Source: Planococcus sp. CPCC 101016 (GTDB taxonomy: Bacteria; Bacillota; Bacilli; Bacillales_A; Planococcaceae). From it: a stretch of 64,000 bases of DNA. The notes below the pieces were generated by a model. It was not told the origin of the DNA, did no database searches, and was given only the letters and a program-made list of their open reading frames with translations. Positions 37,931 through 47,276 of this stretch are shown here, in pieces. The stretch lies in NCBI RefSeq assembly GCF_007859295.1, contig NZ_VOHB01000002.1:248001-312000 (forward strand), read 5' to 3'. The translations under genes were made by a program, and so were the position numbers. The stretch's first letter is position 1. The number at the start of each line of letters is the position of its first letter.

Positions 37931-37991
37931 TTGACTATTTAAAATACTTCAGCATATAATACTAATTAATATAACGTCATATGACGTTATA
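37931..37991 (+). promoter_or_regulatory. frl promoter and perfect palindromic operator
   Basis: TTGACT (37931-37936), an 18-base spacer and TATAAT (37955-37960) form the promoter. From 37970 to 37991 lies a perfect 22-bp palindrome with half-site TATAACGTCAT, placed at the transcription start. It is the obvious target of the GntR/HutC regulator FrlR encoded at the end of the operon. Confidence 0.85.
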
Positions 37992-38009
37992 AATCTTGGA
38001 GGTGTTGAA

Positions 38010-39056
38010 ATGAAACAGGAGCAAGGTACAATTATTGAAGAAACAGCAGGCGGAATCATCAATGAAGTGCAAGGAACGGCCATGAAGCCGGAGCACGCCA
38101 CACAGATTGCCAATGTAGTGGAAGCGGTAAAAGCCCGTGACATCCAGAATGTCTATTTCGTCGCATGCGGCGGTTCAATGGCTTCGCTGTCGTTCGGAGA
38201 ATATTTCATCAGCAAGGAAACGGAAGTCCCAAGCTTCGTTTACACAGCGAATGAGTTTATCCACCGCAACCCGAAAAGTGTCGGTGAAAATTCACTGGTG
38301 ATCTTGCGTTCCCATTCAGGCACAACTCCTGAGACGGTTGAAGCGGCAAGCTTTGCACGCGAAAAAGGCGCATTGACCGTGTCCATCTCAATGGAAGCGG
38401 ATTCACCGTTATGCCAGGCGGCAGAACACACCGTTCACTACAACTACAAAGACGGTTCGGATGCGATCGACGGAGAAGTCGGTATTTTCTACACATTGCT
38501 CTTCGAAGTGCTGAACGCACTGGCTCCAAATGAAAAATACAAACGCTTCATCAGTCAATTGCAGAATGTCGGTGAATTGATCGAGAAAAACATCGAACAA
38601 TTTACCGATGTGGCAAACGAATTCGGCAAAAAGAACAAGCGCGAAAAAATCATCTACACCATGGCAAGCGGTGCTTACATTCACCACGCTTACTCGTTCA
38701 CGAGCTGCCTGTTGATGGAGATGCTGTGGATCCATTCAAACGCGATCCATTCCGGAGAGTTCTTCCACGGACCGTTTGAAATCACGGATTACGATGTGCC
38801 ATTCTTAGTTGTCAAAGGCGATGGAGCAAGCCGCCCGCTAGACGAGCGTGCCCTCGACTTCGTACAGAAATTCAGCGATAAAGTGGAAGTGGTCGACATT
38901 GAGACCTTGAACTACGACGGTGTGGACGAAGACTTGAAAGAATACTTCGGGCCGGCACTTACCGGATCGGTTCTTCGCCTGTATGCAGATGCACTGGCTG
39001 AACACACAGGGCACCCATTGTCCGTCAGAAGATACATGTGGAAAATGGATTACTAA
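38010..39056 (+). CDS. frlB: Fructosamine-6-phosphate deglycase (SIS domain)
   Basis: 348 residues with two SIS sugar-isomerase domains (about 30-165 and 200-330). VACGGSMASLSFGEYF and RSHSGTTPETVEAASFARE are the phosphosugar-binding loops. FrlB releases glucose 6-phosphate and the amino acid from fructosamine 6-phosphate made by FrlD. Identity rests on the fold and on the operon order frlB-O-N-M-D with frlR, which equals that of B. subtilis. TTGGAGGTG precedes the ATG. Confidence 0.9.
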   Translation: MKQEQGTIIEETAGGIINEVQGTAMKPEHATQIANVVEAVKARDIQNVYFVACGGSMASLSFGEYFISKETEVPSFVYTANEFIHRNPKSVGENSLVILRSHSGTTPETVEAASFAREKGALTVSISMEADSPLCQAAEHTVHYNYKDGSDAIDGEVGIFYTLLFEVLNALAPNEKYKRFISQLQNVGELIEKNIEQFTDVANEFGKKNKREKIIYTMASGAYIHHAYSFTSCLLMEMLWIHSNAIHSGEFFHGPFEITDYDVPFLVVKGDGASRPLDERALDFVQKFSDKVEVVDIETLNYDGVDEDLKEYFGPALTGSVLRLYADALAEHTGHPLSVRRYMWKMDY

Positions 39057-39091
39057 AAAATAAGCGGGGTTCATCAGAAAGGGGATACGAA

Positions 39092-40366
39092 ATGAAGAAA
39101 ACATTGTGCTTTTCGATTTTGTTGCTTCTGCTTTCGACGTTTTTAGCTGCATGTAATTCAGGGGGAGGAGAACAAAGTGCCAATGCTGATGGGAAAGTCG
39201 AAATCGACTTTTTCCACAGATGGCCGAACGAACCAAGAAAGTCCTTTTACGATGACAAAGTCAAAGAGTACATGGAGCAGAACCCGGACGTTCACATCAA
39301 CGTGGATTATGTCCTGAATGACGCTTATAAAGAAAAGGTCCGCGTTTTGGTATCAAGCGACGAACTGCCGGATATCTTCACGGCCTGGTCGGATTCATTC
39401 GCTAAAAACCTGGTTTCTTCCGAGCGCATCATGCCATTGAATGAAGTCATTCAAGAAGACGAGGAATGGTCATCGAAAATCATCGATTCCCAGTTCGGCG
39501 GATTCACTTTTGATGAGACAACCTACGGCGTTCCTTTCACTGTAGACGGAAAAGCATTCTTCTATAACAAAGCGGTTTTTGAAGAAAATAATATCGAAGT
39601 TCCAACAACCTATGATGAACTGCTTGCAGCACTCGACAAGCTTCAAAAAGCAGGCTATGAACAGCCATTGGTTGAAGGGTTGACCAATACATGGGCGATT
39701 TCGCATTACCTCGGCACGATTTTTGAACGTGTAGTGGATCCGGCAGTATTGGACAAAGACTATAACGAAGAAACAGCGGAATTTACGGACCCAGGCTACA
39801 TTCAAGGTCTTGAAATGTTTGAGGAACTGACAGGCTATATGGGAGACGTTTCCACTGCCATTGACCATGAAGCGGCACGCAATATGTTCGCGGCTGGCGA
39901 AGTACCGGTCTTGTACATGCAGTTTGCGGAAATCAAAATGGTCGAAGAAGCGGGAGATGTGGAATTTGGATTCTTTGACTTCCCGGCAATTGAAGGTGCA
40001 GCAGGCGATCCGACTGCACTGACAGGCGCACCGGAAGGATGGATGGTCAGCAAGAATGCTCCTGAAGAAACCATCGACTTCCTGAAATTCCTGACTTCAG
40101 AAGAAACAGCTGCTGAATTTACGAAAACAGACGGTCAATTGAATGCTATTGAAGGCGCGGTGACCGAAGAGAACGTCAACCCGGCAAGTCTTGAGGCGTA
40201 TGAACTGATCACCAATGCTTCTTCGACAGCACCATGGTTCGACAATGCCGTCAACATCAACGTAGCGGATATCTTCATGCGCGGAGGGCAGAGTTTGGCT
40301 ACCGGCCAGACAACGCCTGAAGAGATTTTGAAAGAAGTGCAGCAGGAAATAGCAAACAAGAAATAG
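39092..40366 (+). CDS. frlO: Fructosamine ABC transporter substrate-binding lipoprotein
   Basis: 424 residues from ATG 39092. It has a lipoprotein signal peptide with lipobox LAAC (Cys 21) and a family-1 sugar-binding domain (LPDIFTAWSDSFAKNL, GVPFTVDGKAFFYNKAVFEE). It captures fructosyl amino acids outside the membrane for FrlN/FrlM. A 12-bp hairpin follows the gene, a common way to keep binding protein abundant. Confidence 0.9.
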   Translation: MKKTLCFSILLLLLSTFLAACNSGGGEQSANADGKVEIDFFHRWPNEPRKSFYDDKVKEYMEQNPDVHINVDYVLNDAYKEKVRVLVSSDELPDIFTAWSDSFAKNLVSSERIMPLNEVIQEDEEWSSKIIDSQFGGFTFDETTYGVPFTVDGKAFFYNKAVFEENNIEVPTTYDELLAALDKLQKAGYEQPLVEGLTNTWAISHYLGTIFERVVDPAVLDKDYNEETAEFTDPGYIQGLEMFEELTGYMGDVSTAIDHEAARNMFAAGEVPVLYMQFAEIKMVEEAGDVEFGFFDFPAIEGAAGDPTALTGAPEGWMVSKNAPEETIDFLKFLTSEETAAEFTKTDGQLNAIEGAVTEENVNPASLEAYELITNASSTAPWFDNAVNINVADIFMRGGQSLATGQTTPEEILKEVQQEIANKK

Positions 40367-40383
40367 CAGCAATGCAGAACTGG

Positions 40384-40419
40384 ATAAGTCCTAATGTTCA
40401 CTTGAATATTAGGACTTAT
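40384..40419 (+). other. Hairpin after frlO
   Basis: ATAAGTCCTAAT and ATTAGGACTTAT form a 12-bp perfect stem with a 12-base loop and no U-run; probably an mRNA stabiliser. Confidence 0.6.
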
Positions 40420-40441
40420 TAAAATGAAAGAAGGTGCACGT

Positions 40442-41326
40442 ATGATAGCCAGAAGAAACCGCATGATCCCAGCCCTATTCATATTGCCCAGTCTCTTGTT
40501 TTTGGGAATCTTCATCTACATTCCACTGGTCCAAAACTTCTACAACAGCTTTTTTGACTTTAGTGTCTTTTCGCCGACGAAAGAATATGTCGGGTTCTCG
40601 GCTTTTGAGCAGCTGTTTGCTGATAAAGTCGTCATGACTGCTTTTATCAACAACGTCAAATACGCAATCATCTCTGTGATTTTCCAGGTGGCCTTCGCAT
40701 TGGTTCTGGCTACGATTCTTGAAGATAAGCTGTTCCGGCGGATTGCACCGATGCTGCGGGTTATCTATTTCATACCGGTCATGATTTCGATTTCGGTTAT
40801 CGCGCTGTTGTTCAATTTCGTCTACAACCCCCAAATGGGACTTCTGAACAGCTTCTTGGAGCTGATTGGATTGGGCAATCTGACGGTTCCTTGGCTGGGG
40901 AATGCGACGACTTCGATTTATGCAGTCATCGCCATGTCGCAATGGCAAAGCATTGGATTCATCACCATGCTGTTCATTGTAGCGATCCAAAAAATTCCGA
41001 AAGAGCTGTATGAAGCGGCCAATATAGACGGTGCCGGAAAAATTCGGCAATTCTTCAGCATTACCGTTCCGCAAGTAAAAGAAGCGCTGTTCGTCAATAT
41101 GCTGATCACCATCACAGGATCGATGCTCGTGTTCAACGAACCGTATATCCTCACCAACGGCGGACCAGGCACGAGCTCGATGACATTGTCGGTATACATG
41201 TACCAGCAAGGCTTTTTCAAAGACAATATGGGTTATGCATCGGCTGTCGCCACACTGATTTTCGTCGTGACTGCGATATTCGCCCTTATCCAAATCAAGG
41301 TCTCGGGAACCGGAAAGGATGAGTAG
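40442..41326 (+). CDS. frlN: Fructosamine ABC transporter permease
   Basis: 294 residues from ATG 40442, chosen over 40424 because AGAAGGTG lies just upstream. Six membrane helices; the EAA loop reads LYEAANIDGAGKIRQFFSI, and NEPYILTNGGPGTSSMTLS is typical of MalF-type permeases. It ends one base before the frlM start. Confidence 0.9.
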   Translation: MIARRNRMIPALFILPSLLFLGIFIYIPLVQNFYNSFFDFSVFSPTKEYVGFSAFEQLFADKVVMTAFINNVKYAIISVIFQVAFALVLATILEDKLFRRIAPMLRVIYFIPVMISISVIALLFNFVYNPQMGLLNSFLELIGLGNLTVPWLGNATTSIYAVIAMSQWQSIGFITMLFIVAIQKIPKELYEAANIDGAGKIRQFFSITVPQVKEALFVNMLITITGSMLVFNEPYILTNGGPGTSSMTLSVYMYQQGFFKDNMGYASAVATLIFVVTAIFALIQIKVSGTGKDE

Positions 41327-41327
41327 G

Positions 41328-42254
41328 ATGACAAAAACAAATGAAAATATCAAAGCCGATCTGTTCACGTCCGATACGCAAATCAAAAAAGCCCGTTTAG
41401 CTAAAATGGACAAAACGACAAGAAGAACGAATCTGCAGGGCAAAATTTCGAAGAACATGATTCTTCTCGGCCTGCTGCTGTTTGCTTTTATCATCCTCTA
41501 TCCACTTTTTTGGATGGTGGTTTCTTCGATGAAAAGTTATGATGAAATTTATAACAATGTATGGGGCTTGCCGTCTGTCTGGCATTTTGAGAATTACGCG
41601 ACAGCCTGGTCGATGGGGATCTCGGGCTATTTCTTCAATAGCCTGTTCGTCACCTTGGTCACGATTGTCCTCGTCGTCCTGATCGGTTCGATGGCAGCGT
41701 TTACGCTGTCGCGCTACAAATCAAGATGGATTGACGTGGCATTGATTTTCACCATCGGTGGCATTATGATGAATCCGCAGGTAGCGCTCATTCCATTGTT
41801 TGAAATGCTGACTTGGATGGATTTGATCAATACGCATTGGGCACTGATCTTGACCTATGTAGCCTACCGGCTGCCGTTGACGATCATCCTGATACGCGCA
41901 TTTTTCCTGAGCATTCCAAGAGAACTGGAAGAATCGGCAATCATCGACGGCTGCAGCGAATTCGGCATTTATGCACGCATCTACCTGCCGCTGTCGATTC
42001 CAATCATCGTTACGACGATTGTACTGACGGCATACTTTGCCTGGAATGAATTTATGTTTGCGACCGTGTTTATTGATTCGGACGTATTGAAGACAATCCC
42101 TTCAGGCCTGATGAATTTCAGGGACGCACTCAGAACCGATTGGGGCGTGCTGCTCGCAGGGATGGTGATTGCGACGATCCCGATGGTCATCCTGCTGGTA
42201 TTCCTGCAGCGGTATTTGGTCAGAGGGCTGTCGGAAGGATCTGTTAAAGGATAA
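41328..42254 (+). CDS. frlM: Fructosamine ABC transporter permease
   Basis: 308 residues from ATG 41328; the in-frame ATG 41319 abuts GGAAAGG too closely. A polar N-terminal stretch of ~40 residues precedes six membrane helices. The EAA loop is LEESAIIDGCSEFGIYARI and the C-terminus RYLVRGLSEGSVKG is typical of MalG-type permeases. No ATPase gene follows, so a shared MsmX-like ATPase is expected. Confidence 0.9.
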   Translation: MTKTNENIKADLFTSDTQIKKARLAKMDKTTRRTNLQGKISKNMILLGLLLFAFIILYPLFWMVVSSMKSYDEIYNNVWGLPSVWHFENYATAWSMGISGYFFNSLFVTLVTIVLVVLIGSMAAFTLSRYKSRWIDVALIFTIGGIMMNPQVALIPLFEMLTWMDLINTHWALILTYVAYRLPLTIILIRAFFLSIPRELEESAIIDGCSEFGIYARIYLPLSIPIIVTTIVLTAYFAWNEFMFATVFIDSDVLKTIPSGLMNFRDALRTDWGVLLAGMVIATIPMVILLVFLQRYLVRGLSEGSVKG

Positions 42255-42269
42255 GAGGGGGAATTTGGA

Positions 42270-43085
42270 ATGAAGCTGATTGCGGTTGGAGATAATGTGG
42301 TGGATTGCTATTTGGATCAACAGAAATATTACCCGGGAGGAAACTGCGTCAACGTCGCAGTTAATGCTCGGAAAAACGGCGCAGAAAAAGCCGCGTACAT
42401 TGGCATTTTTGCAACCGACGACAAAGCGCAGCACATCAAATACGCTTTGCAGGAGGAAGGCATCGACTTCGGATTGTCGCGTACAGCGGAAGGCATAAGC
42501 GGCCAGCCGCGTGTGGCCTTGACGGAAGAAGGCGACCGGGTATTTATAAGCGGTGCAAAAAACACGGTCCAGCGCATGCTGAAAATGCAGCTGATCGAGG
42601 AAGACCTGGAGTTCATCACCGAATTTGATGTCTGCCACGTCAGCTGCTACTCGTCCATGGAAAGTGAACTGGAGAAGCTGGCAAAAGTGATCGACATTTC
42701 CTATGACTTCTCCAATCACCTGGAACTGGACTATATTGAAAAGGTTGCGCCATTTATCAAATACGCGTTTTTCTCAGCAGCGGACTTGTCGGAAGAAGAG
42801 CTGAACTGGTTTATCCAGAAGCTGAAAGGCTTTGAATTTAAAGCAGCAGCACTGACAAGAGGCAGCGAACCGGCTTTGTTTATCAGCAAAAACACGGTCT
42901 ATGAACAAAAGCTGAAGGAAATTTCCGTCGTGGATACGATGGGAGCAGGTGATAGTTTAATCGGCGGGTTTTTGGTGAATTATATAAACGGAGCAACAAT
43001 GGAAGAGGCAATCGAACAGGCCACAAAGTCTGCAGAAACGACATGCGGATTCTACGGCGGTTTCGGGTACCCGAAGGAATTCTAA
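42270..43085 (+). CDS. frlD: Fructosamine kinase (PfkB family)
   Basis: 271 residues. The N-terminal GDNVVDCYLDQQKYYPGGN is typical of FrlD, and the PfkB signature with catalytic Asp is VDTMGAGDSLIGGF. It phosphorylates fructosamines at position 6 in the cytoplasm, giving the FrlB substrate. RBS AGAGGGGG; 15 bases after frlM. Confidence 0.92.
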   Translation: MKLIAVGDNVVDCYLDQQKYYPGGNCVNVAVNARKNGAEKAAYIGIFATDDKAQHIKYALQEEGIDFGLSRTAEGISGQPRVALTEEGDRVFISGAKNTVQRMLKMQLIEEDLEFITEFDVCHVSCYSSMESELEKLAKVIDISYDFSNHLELDYIEKVAPFIKYAFFSAADLSEEELNWFIQKLKGFEFKAAALTRGSEPALFISKNTVYEQKLKEISVVDTMGAGDSLIGGFLVNYINGATMEEAIEQATKSAETTCGFYGGFGYPKEF

Positions 43086-43164
43086 AAAATTGTTTTCGAA
43101 CTGCTCCTCATGTACAGTTAAATGACACAAAGTCTTAAATTTTGAGTATAGGGGGAGTCTGGAT

Positions 43165-43905
43165 ATGAATCAAAACAGCGTCGATTTGGATAGTCCCATC
43201 TTGTTGTACGAGCAGATAAAAGCAGGCATCAAGGAATTGATCAAAACCAATAGTTTAAAACCGGGAGATAAGATTCCGAACGAGTCCGAGCTGTGCGGAA
43301 TCTTTGATGTCAGCCGCATCACAATACGCAGGGCAATCAAGGAACTGGGTGAAGAAGGGGTCATTGAAGTGATTCGCGGCAAAGGCACGTTCGTCCGGGC
43401 TTCTAAAAAAGACTTGCATCTATTGAATTTGAAAGGCTTTACAGAAGGTCTATCGACTGAAGAAAACAATATTGAAAAAGAGATTCTGCATAAACGGATC
43501 ATCACGGACGATGGCGAAATCGCAAAAGCCTTTGCGCATGAACAAACCGAATTCGTAGAGCTAGTACGTCTCGTGAAAGATGCGGAAGGGCCGTTCAGCG
43601 TGGATTACGCCTATCTGCCGCTGAACATCTACCCTGGCATTCAGGACCTGCTGGATGACAGCGTCTCCACATTCGCATTGATCCGGGAAACCTATAAAGT
43701 CCCCTTCACAAAAGTAAAAAAAGAGATCGAATATGTCCATCCGCCGGCAGAACTTTGCAAATGCCTGGGCATCAATAAAACCTCTTCCGTTATCCTCGTG
43801 AAGAAAATCATTTATGGACCGGATGGGACACCTGTCCATTACTCCAAATACTATATGGTCGGCGAAAGGGTGAAGTTTTACATCGAAGCGGATTATACAG
43901 AATAA
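43165..43905 (+). CDS. frlR: GntR/HutC-family regulator of the frl operon
   Basis: 246 residues. The winged helix lies at about 8-75 (ILLYEQIKAGIKELI, IPNESELCGIFDVSRITIRRAI) and the UTRA effector domain at 95-240 (HYSKYYMVGERVKFYIEADY at the end). It is encoded downstream of frlD and followed by a terminator, whereas B. subtilis frlR lies outside the operon. The 22-bp palindrome at 37970 is its likely operator. Confidence 0.9.
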   Translation: MNQNSVDLDSPILLYEQIKAGIKELIKTNSLKPGDKIPNESELCGIFDVSRITIRRAIKELGEEGVIEVIRGKGTFVRASKKDLHLLNLKGFTEGLSTEENNIEKEILHKRIITDDGEIAKAFAHEQTEFVELVRLVKDAEGPFSVDYAYLPLNIYPGIQDLLDDSVSTFALIRETYKVPFTKVKKEIEYVHPPAELCKCLGINKTSSVILVKKIIYGPDGTPVHYSKYYMVGERVKFYIEADYTE

Positions 43906-43960
43906 GCGGGTTGTTTAATCTTCATTATTTAATATCGACTAAAACCGATAAAAGACAAAT

Positions 43961-43992
43961 AAAGCACCGCAGAAAATTTTCTGCGGTGCTTT
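43961..43992. terminator. Terminator between frlR and a convergent small gene
   Basis: A perfect 32-bp palindrome built on AAAGCACCGCAG, ending in a T-run on the plus strand. Confidence 0.92.
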
Positions 43993-44002
43993 TGCTGGTT
44001 CT

Positions 44003-44185
44003 CTATCCTCGGCGGCTTTGGATTTTGTTCTTTTGTTTCTTGTGAAGCGAATAAAAGAACGCCGCAATCAGTAGCGAAGCGACAAAGGCACCGGTGGTAA
44101 CTTCAGCAGGAAACAGGAACGACAAAATCAAAAAAGCCACTCCGATAATGATCACCACGATCGACAACAATAGGTTTGCACTCAT
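44003..44185 (-). CDS. Small two-helix membrane protein
   Basis: 60 residues from the ATG at 44185, which follows GGAGGAG on the minus strand. Two hydrophobic segments (about 3-22 and 28-45) and a basic tail HKKQKNKIQSRRG. Unknown function. Confidence 0.7.
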   Translation of the reverse strand: MSANLLLSIVVIIIGVAFLILSFLFPAEVTTGAFVASLLIAAFFYSLHKKQKNKIQSRRG

Positions 44186-44324
44186 TGGAATTCTCCTCCG
44201 CCCTATTCTAAATTCAGCTGAACCATCCACTCTTTTTTGAACAATAAAGAGCAGCGCAGAAAATATATGTCATAATGGCATTATACAATAAATGGATGAT
44301 TCGTAAAATGAGGAGGAGAGCTAA

Positions 44325-44519
44325 ATGGACTCGAAGAAGACGGCAAAAGAAAACAGAGAACGTTTAAGGCAAAACGAGTTGAAGCATAACCCCGGCGGAT
44401 CCATGCGGGATGGATTTAACAAGGGCGACGCAGCGGGCGATATGGGATGGAAAGGCATGGCGTTATTAATTTTGGTGTTGTTCTTAGGCTACGTCATCTA
44501 CCGGTTCTTTTTCAGTTGA
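44325..44519 (+). CDS. Small protein with C-terminal membrane anchor (DUF6366-like)
   Basis: 64 residues. A charged N-terminal half (KENRERLRQNELKHNPGG) is followed by a Gly-rich MGWKGMALL hinge and one membrane helix (about 45-62). The pattern resembles a small Bacillales family I remember as DUF6366; the name is tentative. GGAGGAG precedes the ATG. Confidence 0.7.
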   Translation: MDSKKTAKENRERLRQNELKHNPGGSMRDGFNKGDAAGDMGWKGMALLILVLFLGYVIYRFFFS

Positions 44520-44559
44520 AGGCGGACGGTGAAAAGTCATCATGTAAGGAGGAACTGAT

Positions 44560-44967
44560 ATGCTGTGGTTGAAAATCGGTTTGTTTCTTGTGATTTTATT
44601 TGTGTCGGCTTCGGTAGTGAAGTTTGCCCTAAGGAAACTTTTCGACATTGAGAAAGTAAAAAAAGATTGGTTTTCCTATAATCATATCAACAAAAAGCAC
44701 AAAAAGATGGATTCGGTTGTAAGATTGGCCACAACGATAGTACTGATTGCGGTTGCATACTTGGTCATTGTCAAAGAGTATTCCATCCTGTTTTATATTG
44801 TTCCGTTAATCCTGCTTACGGTATTGGACTATACCGTAAGGGCATTCTTTGAATGGAAATACACAGAGAATCCAAAACAATCTATTTTAACCATGGGCGA
44901 AATAATTATGATACTAACAGCAACAGCCGTCATTATTCAATTTGATTTGCTTCATCTATTGTCATGA
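44560..44967 (+). CDS. DUF4181-family membrane protein
   Basis: 135 residues with four membrane segments (about 4-22, 52-70, 75-95 and 112-132). The conserved FFEWKYTENPKQSILTMGE loop is characteristic of DUF4181, a Bacillales family of unknown function. GGAGG precedes the ATG. Confidence 0.82.
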   Translation: MLWLKIGLFLVILFVSASVVKFALRKLFDIEKVKKDWFSYNHINKKHKKMDSVVRLATTIVLIAVAYLVIVKEYSILFYIVPLILLTVLDYTVRAFFEWKYTENPKQSILTMGEIIMILTATAVIIQFDLLHLLS

Positions 44968-45021
44968 AAGTTCTTCTTTCAATGATTCTATTTTGCCTAT
45001 CTAAGAAAAATGTGGTTGCTT

Positions 45022-45588
45022 TTAGTTATCCGAAATTCTCATTGGGTAGAGGTCTTCGCCATTCTTATTATATAAAGTGATAAACGGAAGGAAGGTGGTT
45101 TCCAGATTGTCGGGCAGTTTCTTATAGATCACAAAAGTCTCTTCTTCGGGTAGAGTTGATGTAAAGCTGTAATCTTTGTTGCTTGACTCAACGGTGACAT
45201 GGTCAAGTTCCATCCCCCGATTTTTGCCAGTCAACAACCCAAAAATTCCTTTATTCGTTTGGAGATCACTAAAAGAAACCAAGTTTGTGCCATACCCTGA
45301 CCGTACAATCTTAAAGTTCCCGTTCCACCCTTTGATCAACTGAGCAAACCCAACATTTTCATCCGGCGTTTCAAAAAAGACAATATGTGAAGTCGTATCC
45401 GGTAGTTGAATGATCTCTACTATAGTGAAGTTGAATTCTTCCATTTCCCCTCTGTTTTGCCACTTTGTCAACTCTGCATGAATAGACGCTTCGTTTGGTT
45501 CTACAGCGTACTGATTTGAATAGAAAAAAACATAGCCTAATCCGGCGACTCCGATTATTAAAGCAATGTACATCAACTTTTTTCTCAT
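45022..45588 (-). CDS. Hypothetical membrane-anchored protein
   Basis: 188 residues: an N-terminal membrane helix or uncleaved signal (about 5-25) and an extracytoplasmic domain of mostly beta structure. No motif recognised. GAGGAG lies upstream of the ATG on the minus strand. Confidence 0.65.
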   Translation of the reverse strand: MRKKLMYIALIIGVAGLGYVFFYSNQYAVEPNEASIHAELTKWQNRGEMEEFNFTIVEIIQLPDTTSHIVFFETPDENVGFAQLIKGWNGNFKIVRSGYGTNLVSFSDLQTNKGIFGLLTGKNRGMELDHVTVESSNKDYSFTSTLPEEETFVIYKKLPDNLETTFLPFITLYNKNGEDLYPMRISDN

Positions 45589-45827
45589 CTATTCATCTCC
45601 TCGGGAATCTATAAACCTAGTTCAGATAGTCAAATTTTACATTTTATGGGTTCAACTTAAGTTTAATTCAAATCTTTGAGTAAATATATAGCAGGGAGTA
45701 TAAAGCTGTTAAAAAAGAGGGAATTCATGGGTTTGCGCTCTAGAAGTAAAGATGGCATGCTTTTGATAAAGTAACGGAAGTGTAAAGTTCCGTCATAAAA
45801 GTGAACTAACCATTTTATAATCCATAA

Positions 45828-45860
45828 AAATACACCAGCCTATAAAGGACTGGTGTATTT
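45828..45860. terminator. Terminator of the DHA2 exporter gene
   Basis: AAATACACCAG / CTGGTGTATTT stem with an 11-base loop, just after the stop of the minus-strand exporter gene. Confidence 0.8.
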
Positions 45861-45866
45861 CTATCT

Positions 45867-47276
45867 TTATTGAACTGCTGCCCGGTTGTTTTTGATAAAC
45901 AAGGAACCAATCAATCCAATGATTGCAGCGATCAAGACTGCGTAAAACGCATAATGGGTACCAGATGCTAAAAATTCTGCAGGGTTGGCGGCGCCGAATT
46001 CCGCAATGTAATTTTTTTGCCCGGCTGTAAACAGGGTGATGGCGATTGCCGTACCTGCAGCGCCTGCAACTTGCGTCAGCGTGTTCATAGCGGCTGAACC
46101 ATCTGCATACAAATTCTTCGGCAGCTGATTCATTGCATGGGTTTGTGCCGGCATGATGGTCATCGAAATTCCGACGAACAAGACACAAAGCGCGGCAATC
46201 ACTTGCCATACTGGAGTGGTGGCGGAAAGAATCGCAAGAAATCCGATTGCTGCCACTGTCACAAAGGCGAAGCCTGTACGGGTAAAGATGCGGGCGCCTA
46301 CCCGGTCAAAATTGGAACCGACAATCGGTGCCATGATAATATTCAGTAAGTTGGCTGGCAGCATCAACAGGCCAGCGGCAATCGATGTGTAAGCCAGTAC
46401 GCTCTTCAAGTAGATGGGAATCAAGATTGCTACTGAAAGGATGACGAACAGGGTAATGACCATCAGTAAAGTTCCAAGTGCGAACATTGGGTATTTGAAG
46501 ACGCGCACGTTGACCATGGGCTGTGCCATCTTCAGTTGGCGGACAATAAACAGCAGCAAAGCTGCGGCTCCCGCCAGCAATGGAATCCAGACAATTGGCT
46601 CTGCAAAAGGCGTTTCAGCCAAGGTTGATAAGGAATAGATGATTCCTCCAAATGCGATGGTCGATAACAATAACGAACCGACATCAATTTTAGGTTTGGT
46701 AATATCCGAGACATTTTCCATTTTCAACGCGCCAATTAATAGCACAAGGTTCAACGCGACCATTACTGCGAAAATATAATGCCAGCTGCTTGCGCTGATG
46801 ATCAATCCGCTTAGCGTCGGCCCTAAAGCCGGACCGGCTGTAATGACCAAGCCGACAATCCCCATTACCGATCCCCGCTTTTGGATCGGGAAAATCAGCA
46901 GAATCACACTGAACATCAATGGCAGGAAAATTCCTGTGCCGATTGCTTGTATTAAACGGCCGATCAGCAGGATAGCGAAACTAGGTGCTAATGCAGCAAG
47001 CAGCGCACCCAGTGAAGAAATGGTCAATGCGGCGACAACCAGTTGACGTGTGGTAAACCAGCGGACGAGATAAGCGGACAGAGGCACTAGAATGGCTAAG
47101 ACCAATAAATAGCCTGTCGTCAGCCATTGCGCTGTACCAGCGCTGATGGAGAAGTCCTCCATGATATTTGTTAAAGCCATATTTAATGCCGTTTCACCAA
47201 ACAACCCGATAAACGCACCAAGCATTAAAATAGCAGCCATTGTTTTTGGTTTTTTTACCTGTACATGAGATTCCAT
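45867..47276 (-). CDS. MFS drug exporter, DHA2 (EmrB/QacA) family
   Basis: 469 residues from the ATG at 47276, set by GAAGGAAG; the longer frame to 47312 has no ribosome binding site. There are 12-14 membrane segments. Motif A-like LSAYLVRWFTTRQLV after helix 2 and the motif C region GLVITAGPALGPTLSGLI mark the drug:H+ antiporter class. It probably exports toxic organic compounds. No regulator gene is adjacent, and the long AT-rich upstream region may carry its control sites. Confidence 0.88.
   Translation of the reverse strand: MESHVQVKKPKTMAAILMLGAFIGLFGETALNMALTNIMEDFSISAGTAQWLTTGYLLVLAILVPLSAYLVRWFTTRQLVVAALTISSLGALLAALAPSFAILLIGRLIQAIGTGIFLPLMFSVILLIFPIQKRGSVMGIVGLVITAGPALGPTLSGLIISASSWHYIFAVMVALNLVLLIGALKMENVSDITKPKIDVGSLLLSTIAFGGIIYSLSTLAETPFAEPIVWIPLLAGAAALLLFIVRQLKMAQPMVNVRVFKYPMFALGTLLMVITLFVILSVAILIPIYLKSVLAYTSIAAGLLMLPANLLNIIMAPIVGSNFDRVGARIFTRTGFAFVTVAAIGFLAILSATTPVWQVIAALCVLFVGISMTIMPAQTHAMNQLPKNLYADGSAAMNTLTQVAGAAGTAIAITLFTAGQKNYIAEFGAANPAEFLASGTHYAFYAVLIAAIIGLIGSLFIKNNRAAVQ

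Noticed and set aside
40475-41494. 339-codon minus-strand frame over frlN and frlM
   Set aside because: Antisense to two permease genes; its Arg/Asp/His-rich content mirrors hydrophobic codons on the other strand.
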